Shown: one piece after another, positions 1 through 5,879 of the stretch
Layout: each line of letters begins with the position of its first letter
Numbering within the stretch: the stretch's first letter is position 1
Origin: Ignavibacteriales bacterium
GTDB taxonomy: Bacteria; Bacteroidota; Ignavibacteria; UBA10030
Direction: 5' to 3'
Length of the DNA stretch: 6,874 nt
Assembly (NCBI GenBank): GCA_016218005.1
Contig: JACRFF010000292.1
Location: 1-6,874, forward strand
Notes under the pieces: model-generated
The model's input: only the letters and a program-made list of their open reading frames with translations
Told to the model about the DNA's origin: nothing
Databases searched by the model: none
Position numbers and translations under genes: made by a program

Positions 1-14
1 AAAACATCGGGAGG

Positions 15-30
15 CACAACCACGGTTGTG
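15..30 (-). terminator. Hairpin right after the DUF3078 stop codon (possible weak terminator)
   Basis: CACAAC at 15-20 and GTTGTG at 25-30 are exact reverse complements with a 4-base loop, lying immediately downstream (in minus-strand direction) of the stop codon at 31-33. The transcript would then read about ten mixed bases before a short U run (from AAAA at 1-4). The stem is short and the U run is detached, so this is a weak fit to an intrinsic terminator. It may simply be a 3'-end hairpin. The window ends here, so the downstream context is unseen. Confidence 0.35.
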
Positions 31-894
31 TTAAAGCAGCGCGTAGTTCAGTCCAATCCCAAATGTTTGCTTCACCTGCGTTCTCGGACAGACGATGTGG
101 TCGATCACTATTTGCACCTCGACAAACAGCGTGATGATCTTTCCGATCCGCGTGGTGATCGAGTTATCGCTGCGCACCACCACATTTTCCGGCTTGCGGA
201 ATGACGAGAAGAGTTCCAGTTTGGAGGTGAGCAAAACATTCTCGTCGATTTTCCACTGCAAGTCGGTAACCGATTCCAAACCATCCTCCACTTTTACTTT
301 TTCCACTTCAGGCGTCTGGGGGTCGTCAGAGTAGCGCGTGAACTCGGATGTCATGATCTCGCGAAGCGCCGCGCCCACGCGTGTCCGCACGGCGGGAATC
401 AGCTGATAACCGGTGCCGATACTTTGCGTCAGATACCCGGGGTCGAAAAATTTTGAAACGGCCGTGGCGTTCCCTTTCGCATCGTACTGATAGCCGAGCG
501 CGAACTGCGTCTTGAGCGTTGCGGCGACGTAAGGATTGATGTACGACCCGAGCTTCCACGTTCCCACCGACTCCAATTCGATCCGGTCGTCGTTCTTCCG
601 GAGGTCTTGGTCGCCAATCTTCGTTTGCCCGAAACTGAACTTGTATGAATTCGACCAGAGCAGCGTGATGTCTTCGTACACCGATTTTCCCTGCACATTC
701 ATGTTGTAGGAAAAATTGTTCTCGCCTCCTTGCGCCCAATCGTTATAGGAAACTTGCGTTACGCCCAATGCGCCGACAACGCTGTGCTGCCAGAGGATCA
801 GCGGCGGCACCAATGTGTCCGGCGGCTGAAGTTCCTGGCTGATGAGTTCCGAAGTTGAATTGACAATAAGCAAAAGAAACGCAATGGTCTTCAT
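31..894 (-). CDS. DUF3078 family outer-membrane beta-barrel-like protein
   Basis: This is a 287-residue exported protein of unknown function. Residues 1-20 form a short signal peptide (MKTIAFLLLI core, likely cleaved before Q20). The stretch at about 46-64 (TQVSYNDWAQGGENNFSYN) matches the conserved opening of the DUF3078 family as I know it from Bacteroidota and Chlorobiota. The rest is alternating hydrophobic/polar strands rich in aromatics and glycine (for example 112-134, 157-180, 206-232), with charged turns such as DDPQTPEVEKVKVEDG, which suggests a transmembrane beta-barrel in the outer membrane. The final strand (FGIGLNYALL) ends in Leu rather than the common terminal aromatic. The gene begins 14 bases after the stop of the upstream M28 peptidase gene and has no strong Shine-Dalgarno site, so translation may be coupled. 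DUF3078 is assigned by motif memory, not by a search. Barrel topology is inferred. Confidence 0.8.
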   Translation of the reverse strand: MKTIAFLLLIVNSTSELISQELQPPDTLVPPLILWQHSVVGALGVTQVSYNDWAQGGENNFSYNMNVQGKSVYEDITLLWSNSYKFSFGQTKIGDQDLRKNDDRIELESVGTWKLGSYINPYVAATLKTQFALGYQYDAKGNATAVSKFFDPGYLTQSIGTGYQLIPAVRTRVGAALREIMTSEFTRYSDDPQTPEVEKVKVEDGLESVTDLQWKIDENVLLTSKLELFSSFRKPENVVVRSDNSITTRIGKIITLFVEVQIVIDHIVCPRTQVKQTFGIGLNYALL

Positions 895-908
895 AGAGGT
901 TGCAGGTC

Positions 909-3182
909 CTAAGGATGGATCAATGATGAAGCTCGAACGATAGTTTTGGAGCCGATGCTCGCGTCGGGATGGGAGATAGTAACGCGGACAGCTTGTTGGG
1001 TGAACGTTGCCTCGATAGTTTCATGAAGCGAATCTGCTTTGGATGCGATGAGGTGCAGTGGGATGACCAGCACAGAATCGGGATTCAGGAACGCGAGAGA
1101 AGCTGAGCGGTCCGTCTTGTTGAGAGCGAACGCAGACGAGGCCTCGATGATCTTTCCTCCGGCCGGCGAATAGTTAATCGTAAGAGAGGAAGGACGAAAC
1201 TTCATTCTGAGGATTGCAACGATATCGATTGTCGATGTCGAGTCGGATGACGACCGTGACACGGTTCGCTCCACAGAAACCCACGGCGTATCGGCGAGAG
1301 GGAAGGAGCCGAGATGGACCTCCAACGTTTTGGAGTGGAGAGTCGAATCTTTGCCGCCGAAACGAAGCACGGAGCCATTCAAATATTCTTTGCTGCGGAT
1401 GAAACACTCGGTTTGTTTCTTGGCGGCATCCATGATTTGCTCGATTCGAATTTGTTGCCTCCACTCGCGGCTGAAGGTTGGTTGAAGCGTCAAGTAGATG
1501 GCGCAGAAAAGAAACGCTGCCGCTCCAAGCGCCAACGCAGGTTTGCCGCGCAGACGGGATATCCACGGAGTGAATTCCGGCGTGTCGACGTAGAGTGCAG
1601 AGAATCCGAGCAGGAATGGGAACGACCAAAGCGCGAAGAAGAGAATCAATGCGCCATCTTTAGCTACTGTTGCTCCAAGTCCGGCTGGCAGCGCCGGAAA
1701 TCCGTGCGAGAAAAGCCCGAACGCTTCACTGAAGATGAGTCGATACATCATATGCGGCGAGGCGATCCACAACAATAATCGAACAAGAGGATTGCGAACC
1801 AGCACGGCTGCGCTCAGCAACAACAGCCCGGTTGCCGGATACATCATAATGCGCGGCGTGGCGAATGCAAACAATGCCAAGATGATGCCGAAGAAAAGGA
1901 ATGCGCCCAAGTAGTAGCGATATGGGTCTCGACTGAGCTTGAGTCTTGGCGTTAGTTGCAGTGAAATCCAGATGCCGACCAGTCCGGCGAGGAAGCCGAG
2001 GACAAAGTATCCGGAAATATCCGAGAGCCACGGGAATCGAACCCCTTTGAAAAGTCCGACGACAGTTTCAGACATCCACACGCACGATTGAATGATCAAC
2101 GCGAGGAGGAACAGCTTCGTCTTTGAGAATCGCGGCCTTGTAGCGCGGTCGGTTTCTCTCCGACGCTTTCGAAGCGACCAAAGCGTAAACACGGCAACGC
2201 CTATGGACAAGACGAGGAAACAATACTCCGCCCACGTTGGAATGAAGACGCCGCCGGTTCCCAACTGTATTGTTGTATAGCGCTCGAGCTTTTCTTTCGG
2301 CACGTCTTTGTCGAAGCGCTTGGCGAGCTGATAAACAAGATCACCGGAGCGTTTCAATCCGCTCGGCTTGAAATTCTCAAAGTTATCTTCGGGAGTGTGG
2401 ATGGGATCGTTCGGGTCTGAGGTGAAGTCGATTGCCGGAATTCCTTTCGCAAGAAATGCGTCGTGATCCGACCCAGCGCCGCTCTGGCCGAAGGCATAAT
2501 TCAACGTGTAGAAGTGTAACGGATAATAGAGTCCGCGGTAGGGAAGTTTGTTGAACTCGTCGTATGCCGCGCGCACAAGCCAACGCGGGGCGCTTTCCGT
2601 GTGCGCATCAAACATCGGCAGGAGCCACTCCGCGCCGTTGGCCATATCGATGTGCAGCATCAAATCGATTTTGTCGAGCTGTGAAAAGTGCTCAACGAAA
2701 TGTTTGGAACCTTGCAAACCCAATTCTTCTCCGCCGAAGAGACAAAACACAAACGTGTGCTCGTGCTGCTGCTGAGAGATGACGCGCGCAAGTTCAATAA
2801 CCGTTGCTGACCCGGAACCGTCGTCGTTGGCGCCGGGAATATCGGGTCCGGCGGAGTCGATATGGCCGCCGATGAGAATGATGCGGTCTGTTGTTCCTTT
2901 CAACACGCCGACAGCCGTTCCGCTGTGAACGTTGGTTACACGATCGTTCAGGATGCTTTTGAACGATGTCATCGGAAGAATGTAGGCCTCCTGCAAACCG
3001 AATTGGCGGAACTTATCGAGCGCAAACTCCATGGCGCGCCGCTCGTTTGCCGATCCCATCGGGCGCGGACCGATCTCGACTGACAACGTCTTCAAGTATG
3101 AAACTGCACTGTCTTGCGAGAAGGGAGTCTGCGAAAAAGCCAACGAGGTGCATACCACGAGCACAGCAAGTGAAGTTCGCAT
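909..3182 (-). CDS. M28 family zinc metallopeptidase with multi-pass membrane region (ERMP1/Fxna-like architecture)
   Basis: This is a 757-residue exported peptidase. Residues 1-18 are a signal peptide. Residues 25-290 are an M28 catalytic domain with all expected co-catalytic zinc residues: GGHIDS (H107; D109 beside it), GANDDGSG (bridging D120 or D121), GGEELG (general base E152, ligand E153), HIDM (D179) and GSDHDAF (H240). M28 enzymes are mainly aminopeptidases or carboxypeptidases; the substrate cannot be told here. From about 317 to 568 there are roughly seven or eight hydrophobic helices (about 317-335, 355-378, 390-410, 424-441, 447-463, 508-531, 547-568). Residues 569-757 form a soluble, strand-rich domain. 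The peptidase, membrane bundle and C-terminal domain order recalls eukaryotic ERMP1/Fxna. The signal peptide puts the active site in the periplasm. The start is supported by GGAGG 10 bases upstream. It is the middle gene of the minus-strand operon. Confidence 0.9.
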   Translation of the reverse strand: MRTSLAVLVVCTSLAFSQTPFSQDSAVSYLKTLSVEIGPRPMGSANERRAMEFALDKFRQFGLQEAYILPMTSFKSILNDRVTNVHSGTAVGVLKGTTDRIILIGGHIDSAGPDIPGANDDGSGSATVIELARVISQQQHEHTFVFCLFGGEELGLQGSKHFVEHFSQLDKIDLMLHIDMANGAEWLLPMFDAHTESAPRWLVRAAYDEFNKLPYRGLYYPLHFYTLNYAFGQSGAGSDHDAFLAKGIPAIDFTSDPNDPIHTPEDNFENFKPSGLKRSGDLVYQLAKRFDKDVPKEKLERYTTIQLGTGGVFIPTWAEYCFLVLSIGVAVFTLWSLRKRRRETDRATRPRFSKTKLFLLALIIQSCVWMSETVVGLFKGVRFPWLSDISGYFVLGFLAGLVGIWISLQLTPRLKLSRDPYRYYLGAFLFFGIILALFAFATPRIMMYPATGLLLLSAAVLVRNPLVRLLLWIASPHMMYRLIFSEAFGLFSHGFPALPAGLGATVAKDGALILFFALWSFPFLLGFSALYVDTPEFTPWISRLRGKPALALGAAAFLFCAIYLTLQPTFSREWRQQIRIEQIMDAAKKQTECFIRSKEYLNGSVLRFGGKDSTLHSKTLEVHLGSFPLADTPWVSVERTVSRSSSDSTSTIDIVAILRMKFRPSSLTINYSPAGGKIIEASSAFALNKTDRSASLAFLNPDSVLVIPLHLIASKADSLHETIEATFTQQAVRVTISHPDASIGSKTIVRASSLIHP

Positions 3183-3192
3183 GAGTAAAATT

Positions 3193-3197
3193 CCTCC
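3193..3197 (-). promoter_or_regulatory. Shine-Dalgarno site of the M28 peptidase gene
   Basis: The minus strand reads GGAGG here, 10 bases before the ATG at 3182. It sits in the 28-base gap after the hydrolase stop codon and fixes the peptidase start. A clear Shine-Dalgarno site is more typical of Chlorobiota/Ignavibacteria-like genomes than of Bacteroidia. Confidence 0.75.
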
Positions 3198-3210
3198 GAT
3201 CCTGTTGTGA

Positions 3211-4122
3211 TTACGATTTCAAGGCGTGGTCGAAAAAGGAGACGATGGTGTTTTCATATTTTTTGCCGCCGACGTCCCATACGTCATTATGGTCGGCGCC
3301 TTCGATCAAGAGCAATTGTTTAGGCTCCTTCGCGGCCTCGAAAAGTTCTTGCGAATATTCCGGCTTGATAAAGGAATCTTTCGTGCCGTGAATGAATAAG
3401 AGGGGGACGGTAATTCTCTTGAGATCTTCCAACGGGGAGACGAGTCGGCCCTTGAAGTTGGCGATGCGTTGCGATCGCGTCATAGCAACATTGCGAAGAA
3501 AATGCCACGGCAGTTTCACGATGCGGCGTTGGTAATCGACAAAGATTGTTCGGAGGTCGGTGAAGCTTGCTTCCGCCACCACTCCGGCAACGCGAGGCTC
3601 AATGGCTGCCGCTTGAATAGCTACTGCCGCGCCCATCGAAGTGCCGAACACTCCAATCTTCCCAAGGCGGGCGTCTTTCCTCTTCTCCAAGTAGTCGATG
3701 ACTGTAGCGACGTCTCGCTTCTCATAGTAGCCGTAGGTGCAGAATGCACTTCCGCTTTCACCGTGAGCGCGCGAATCGTACAGAAACACGTTGTACCCTG
3801 AACGGAAAAGCAATCCCGCCAAAGCGATCCCGCCAATCTTGCAATCGCCAACTCCGTGTAAATAGAGGATCGTCCCTTTGGCTTCAGAGGCGCGGCCAAT
3901 CCACCAGCAACTCAAGTCGATGCCATCCGGAGTGGTCACGGTGATTTCCTCGAACGGCATGCTTGCGTCGCTTGGATTCAACAGCGTGGTAAATCGGGCG
4001 TACCACTCTTTCTTCCGCCGGGCCGGTTGAAGCAGCAATAACGGCCCTACCACGTAAATGACCAGCGAGGCATTGACGAGAAACAACAGAAGTATGATGA
4101 CCAAATCGAACAGGTGCGGCAC
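3211..4122 (-). CDS. Membrane-anchored alpha/beta hydrolase
   Basis: This is a 303-residue serine hydrolase of the alpha/beta fold. An N-terminal hydrophobic helix (about residues 5-31) is an uncleaved anchor or signal. The catalytic triad is visible: nucleophile S162 in GTSMG (160-164), acid D249 in IHGTKDS, and base H278 in GADHND. HG at 89-90 (LYLHGVGD) is the usual oxyanion-hole motif, and YDSRAHGES (115-123) is typical of esterase/lipase/S9-like members of this superfamily. The substrate cannot be predicted. Residues 125-145 and 190-225 probably form the cap. Translation starts at a GTG (4120-4122) with AAGGG four bases upstream; no ATG lies nearby in frame. It is the first gene of the minus-strand operon, 28 bases upstream of the M28 peptidase, so a joint role in envelope peptide or ester turnover is possible but is only inferred. 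Confidence 0.88.
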   Translation of the reverse strand: MPHLFDLVIILLLFLVNASLVIYVVGPLLLLQPARRKKEWYARFTTLLNPSDASMPFEEITVTTPDGIDLSCWWIGRASEAKGTILYLHGVGDCKIGGIALAGLLFRSGYNVFLYDSRAHGESGSAFCTYGYYEKRDVATVIDYLEKRKDARLGKIGVFGTSMGAAVAIQAAAIEPRVAGVVAEASFTDLRTIFVDYQRRIVKLPWHFLRNVAMTRSQRIANFKGRLVSPLEDLKRITVPLLFIHGTKDSFIKPEYSQELFEAAKEPKQLLLIEGADHNDVWDVGGKKYENTIVSFFDHALKS

Positions 4123-4169
4123 GATGCCCTTGTCAATGGTTCGAGATGCAGAACGACGCTGATTTCCCG

Positions 4170-4202
4170 CAAAAATATAACGATACGGGGCTGGGATTGC
4201 AA
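4170..4202 (-). promoter_or_regulatory. Candidate Bacteroidota-type promoter for the hydrolase/M28/DUF3078 operon
   Basis: The minus strand reads TATTTTTG at 4177-4170, a full match to the Bacteroidota -7 consensus TAnnTTTG. TTG at 4202-4200 could serve as the -33 element, with a 22-base spacer that is on the long side. Transcription would begin near 4163, giving a leader of about 40 bases before the GTG at 4122. The call assumes a Bacteroidota-like housekeeping sigma factor and is based on motif reading alone. Confidence 0.3.
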
Positions 4203-4208
4203 GAACGC

Positions 4209-4239
4209 TTGTGGCTCGTTCGGGCCTTTGCTAACTTTA
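4209..4239 (+). promoter_or_regulatory. Candidate promoter for the sigma/anti-sigma/DUF4097 operon
   Basis: TTG at 4209-4211 is followed after 20 bases by TAACTTTA at 4232-4239, one base short of the Bacteroidota -7 consensus TAnnTTTG. Transcription would start near 4246, about 40 bases before the ATG at 4287. The same segment is a poor match (about 3 of 6 in each box) to the classical -35/-10 of E. coli. I could not find a convincing ECF-type AAC...CGT promoter, so autoregulation by the encoded sigma factor is not shown. Confidence 0.25.
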
Positions 4240-4245
4240 GCTAAA
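4236..4245. repeat. Perfect 10-base palindrome in the divergent promoter region
   Basis: TTTAGCTAAA is its own reverse complement. It overlaps the 3' end of the candidate -7 element of the plus-strand operon and lies about 41 bases upstream of the sigma-factor start codon, a position where an operator would act. A palindrome of this length arises by chance often enough that a function is only a suggestion. Confidence 0.3.
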
Positions 4246-4273
4246 AATTTCCCCCAACTTTTTCCCCATATCC

Positions 4274-4277
4274 GGAG
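4274..4277 (+). promoter_or_regulatory. Shine-Dalgarno site of the sigma-factor gene
   Basis: GGAG stands nine bases before the ATG at 4287 and supports this start over the downstream in-frame ATGs at 4320 (residue 12) and 4368 (residue 28). Confidence 0.6.
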
Positions 4278-4286
4278 TCATAATCT

Positions 4287-4895
4287 ATGTCAGATGAGAA
4301 CAAGAATTCCGGAACCGACATGCTCGATGACGCCGACTTGATTCTACGCGCGCAGAAAGGCGACATGGTTGCATTCGAATCGTTGGTGCAGAAGTACGAT
4401 AAGCGAGTCTTCACCATCGCCGCGTCGTACGTGAGCAGCGCGGATGACGCCAAGGACATTTTTCAAGAAGTGTTTGTCCGCGTCTACAAGGGTCTGAAGA
4501 AGTTCGAATTGCGGAGCGAGTTTTCCACGTGGCTCTATCGAATCACGACCAATGTCTGCCTTACGCATACGTCGCGGTCGAAGAAACGCAGCACGGCGTC
4601 GCTCGATGAAGAATCGGATGAGGAAGACGGCGCCTCACACCCCTTGAAGGAGAGGATCGAAAGCGACGCGCACACGGATCAACGTGCAATGAATGCCGAA
4701 ATCTCATGCCGCGTGGAGCAAGCGCTTCAGGTTCTTTCGCCGCAACAGCGGATGGTGTTCACCTTGCGACACTACCAAGGATACAAGCTGCGGGAGATCG
4801 CCGGGATGATGAAATTAAGCGAAGGCGCCGTCAAGAAATACTTGTTCGACGCAACGCAGCGGATGCGCGAGCAACTGAAAGAATATGTGAACTAA
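4287..4895 (+). CDS. ECF-type (sigma-70 family) RNA polymerase sigma factor
   Basis: This 202-residue protein has the two-domain layout of ECF sigma factors. Region 2 spans about residues 18-97, with the core-binding and -10 recognition signature DAKDIFQEVFVRVYKGL (region 2.2, D57, Q60, F63) followed by FSTWLYRITTN (79-89). Region 4 spans about 140-198, with LSPQQRMVFTLRHYQGYKLREIAGMMKLSEGAVK forming the -35-binding helix-turn-helix. The linker (about 98-138) is longer and more acidic than usual (SLDEESDEEDGA), which explains a length a little above the usual 160-190. It would direct RNA polymerase to envelope-response promoters. The adjacent gene, 12 bases downstream, encodes its likely membrane anti-sigma factor, a standard partner arrangement. 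The family is clear; the regulon and ECF subgroup cannot be read from sequence. Confidence 0.95.
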   Translation: MSDENKNSGTDMLDDADLILRAQKGDMVAFESLVQKYDKRVFTIAASYVSSADDAKDIFQEVFVRVYKGLKKFELRSEFSTWLYRITTNVCLTHTSRSKKRSTASLDEESDEEDGASHPLKERIESDAHTDQRAMNAEISCRVEQALQVLSPQQRMVFTLRHYQGYKLREIAGMMKLSEGAVKKYLFDATQRMREQLKEYVN

Positions 4896-4899
4896 GGAG
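4894..4899 (+). promoter_or_regulatory. Shine-Dalgarno site of the anti-sigma gene overlapping the sigma stop codon
   Basis: AAGGAG shares its first two bases with the TAA stop of the sigma gene (4893-4895) and lies eight bases before the ATG at 4908. This tight fit allows ribosomes ending sigma synthesis to begin anti-sigma synthesis, helping to keep the two proteins in balance. Confidence 0.8.
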
Positions 4900-4907
4900 A
4901 GACGGTA

Positions 4908-5879
4908 ATGGACCATCAACGATATCGGGAATGGCTGCAACTCTGGTTCTACGATGAACTCAACGACGACGAACGCTTGCTGTTGGAAACGCATCTCGCG
5001 GCGTGCGCCGAGTGCGCGGCAGAGCGGCGGAAGTTGGAGCAATTCCATCGTGCTCTGGCCTCGTTCAAGCCCGCCGCAACGGTGGATGCCTTAGTGCAAG
5101 AGGCGCGCGCTGAATTACGCGTTGCCTTGCGCGAAGAAAAGAACAAACGCTCGTTCGTGAAATCAATCATCGCGGCGGCAGGAGAAATTTTTTCAATCCC
5201 CAAGTATCAAGTGGCGTTCGCGTCATCGGCAATGTTGGTCGTAGGCTTGGTCGTTGGGATGAACCTCGCGGGCAGAAGCGAGTCGATTGACGGATTCCAG
5301 ACGGCGGTGACGCAACCCGGATCACTGTTCCCGCGCAACGACGCACAAATCTCGAACTTCAAGTTTCTCCGCCAGGACGAAAAAACCGGGGCCGTGGAGT
5401 TTACGTTTGAAGCCACATCACCCGTGCGCATGACGGGCAATGCCAATGACCCGAGCGTGCAGCAAGTGTTGGCACGCGCGGCCGTCAGCGATCAAAACCC
5501 CGGCGTGCGATTGCGTGCGGTCAGCACGATTGCCGAAAACGTCGTGCCGCAGCCTTCGAACGGAAATCCCGAAGTGAAGCAAGCGCTCATTGCCGTGTTG
5601 AAGCACGACCGGAATCCCGGTGTTCGGCAAGAAGCCCTTAAAGCGCTGCAGAAGTACCTTCCAGATCCGGAGGCAACGCAAGCCATCATCTACATTTTGA
5701 AAAACGAAACGAATACCGGCATCAAGATCGCAGCAATCAATGCGCTTGATCTGGCCAAGTTTCAAGGCAAGTCGTCGAACGACGAACTGCTGGAAATGCT
5801 CAAAGAAAAAGTTCAATCAGATGAAAACAACTATATCCGTCTGCGCGCTCGCGCGGCGTTAAAGGAGATACAGAAATGA
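4908..5879 (+). CDS. Membrane anti-sigma factor: zf-HC2/ZAS domain, one transmembrane helix, HEAT-repeat tail
   Basis: This is a 323-residue protein. Residues 1-50 form a ZAS/zf-HC2 domain with the H-x3-C-x2-C signature (H29, C33, C36); H3 sits where this family often has the remaining zinc ligand. This domain would bind the sigma factor in the cytoplasm. Basic residues (78-85) precede a single transmembrane helix at about 101-121 (QVAFASSAMLVVGLVVGMNL), consistent with N-in/C-out topology. After a strand-like stretch (145-172) comes an alpha-helical HEAT region (about 180-323). Four helix pairs share an N-x-G-[VI]-[RK]-type corner: NPGVR at 197, NPGVR at 236, NTGIK at 269 and NNYIR at 307. 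The tail would therefore be periplasmic, a plausible sensor or protein-docking surface. The gene lies 12 bases after the sigma gene and overlaps the next gene by ATGA. The anti-sigma role is inferred from the domain and its position. Confidence 0.88.
   Translation: MDHQRYREWLQLWFYDELNDDERLLLETHLAACAECAAERRKLEQFHRALASFKPAATVDALVQEARAELRVALREEKNKRSFVKSIIAAAGEIFSIPKYQVAFASSAMLVVGLVVGMNLAGRSESIDGFQTAVTQPGSLFPRNDAQISNFKFLRQDEKTGAVEFTFEATSPVRMTGNANDPSVQQVLARAAVSDQNPGVRLRAVSTIAENVVPQPSNGNPEVKQALIAVLKHDRNPGVRQEALKALQKYLPDPEATQAIIYILKNETNTGIKIAAINALDLAKFQGKSSNDELLEMLKEKVQSDENNYIRLRARAALKEIQK
5863..5867 (+). promoter_or_regulatory. Shine-Dalgarno site of the DUF4097 gene inside the end of the anti-sigma gene
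   Basis: AGGAG lies eight bases upstream of the ATG at 5876, which itself overlaps the TGA stop (5877-5879) of the anti-sigma gene. It selects this start over the in-frame ATG at 5888 and indicates translational coupling. Confidence 0.8.

Noticed and set aside
326..739. Open frame in another minus-strand frame inside the DUF3078 gene
   Set aside because: The Arg-rich product has no recognisable motif and no ribosome site, and it overlaps a well-supported gene almost entirely.
1314..1778. Plus-strand open frame opposite the M28 membrane region
   Set aside because: The product is charged and Cys/Arg-rich with no family likeness. The opposite strand encodes clear membrane helices of a complete peptidase.
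3141..3182. Cys11 in the M28 signal peptide as a lipoprotein attachment site
   Set aside because: The preceding residues are LVV, with no Gly, Ala or Ser at -1, so it is not a lipobox. A normal cleavage site near residue 18 fits better.
4230..4286. ECF-type autoregulatory promoter before the sigma gene
   Set aside because: AAC-containing stretches occur (near 4233 and 4256), but no CGT-type -10 element lies at a suitable distance before the start codon.
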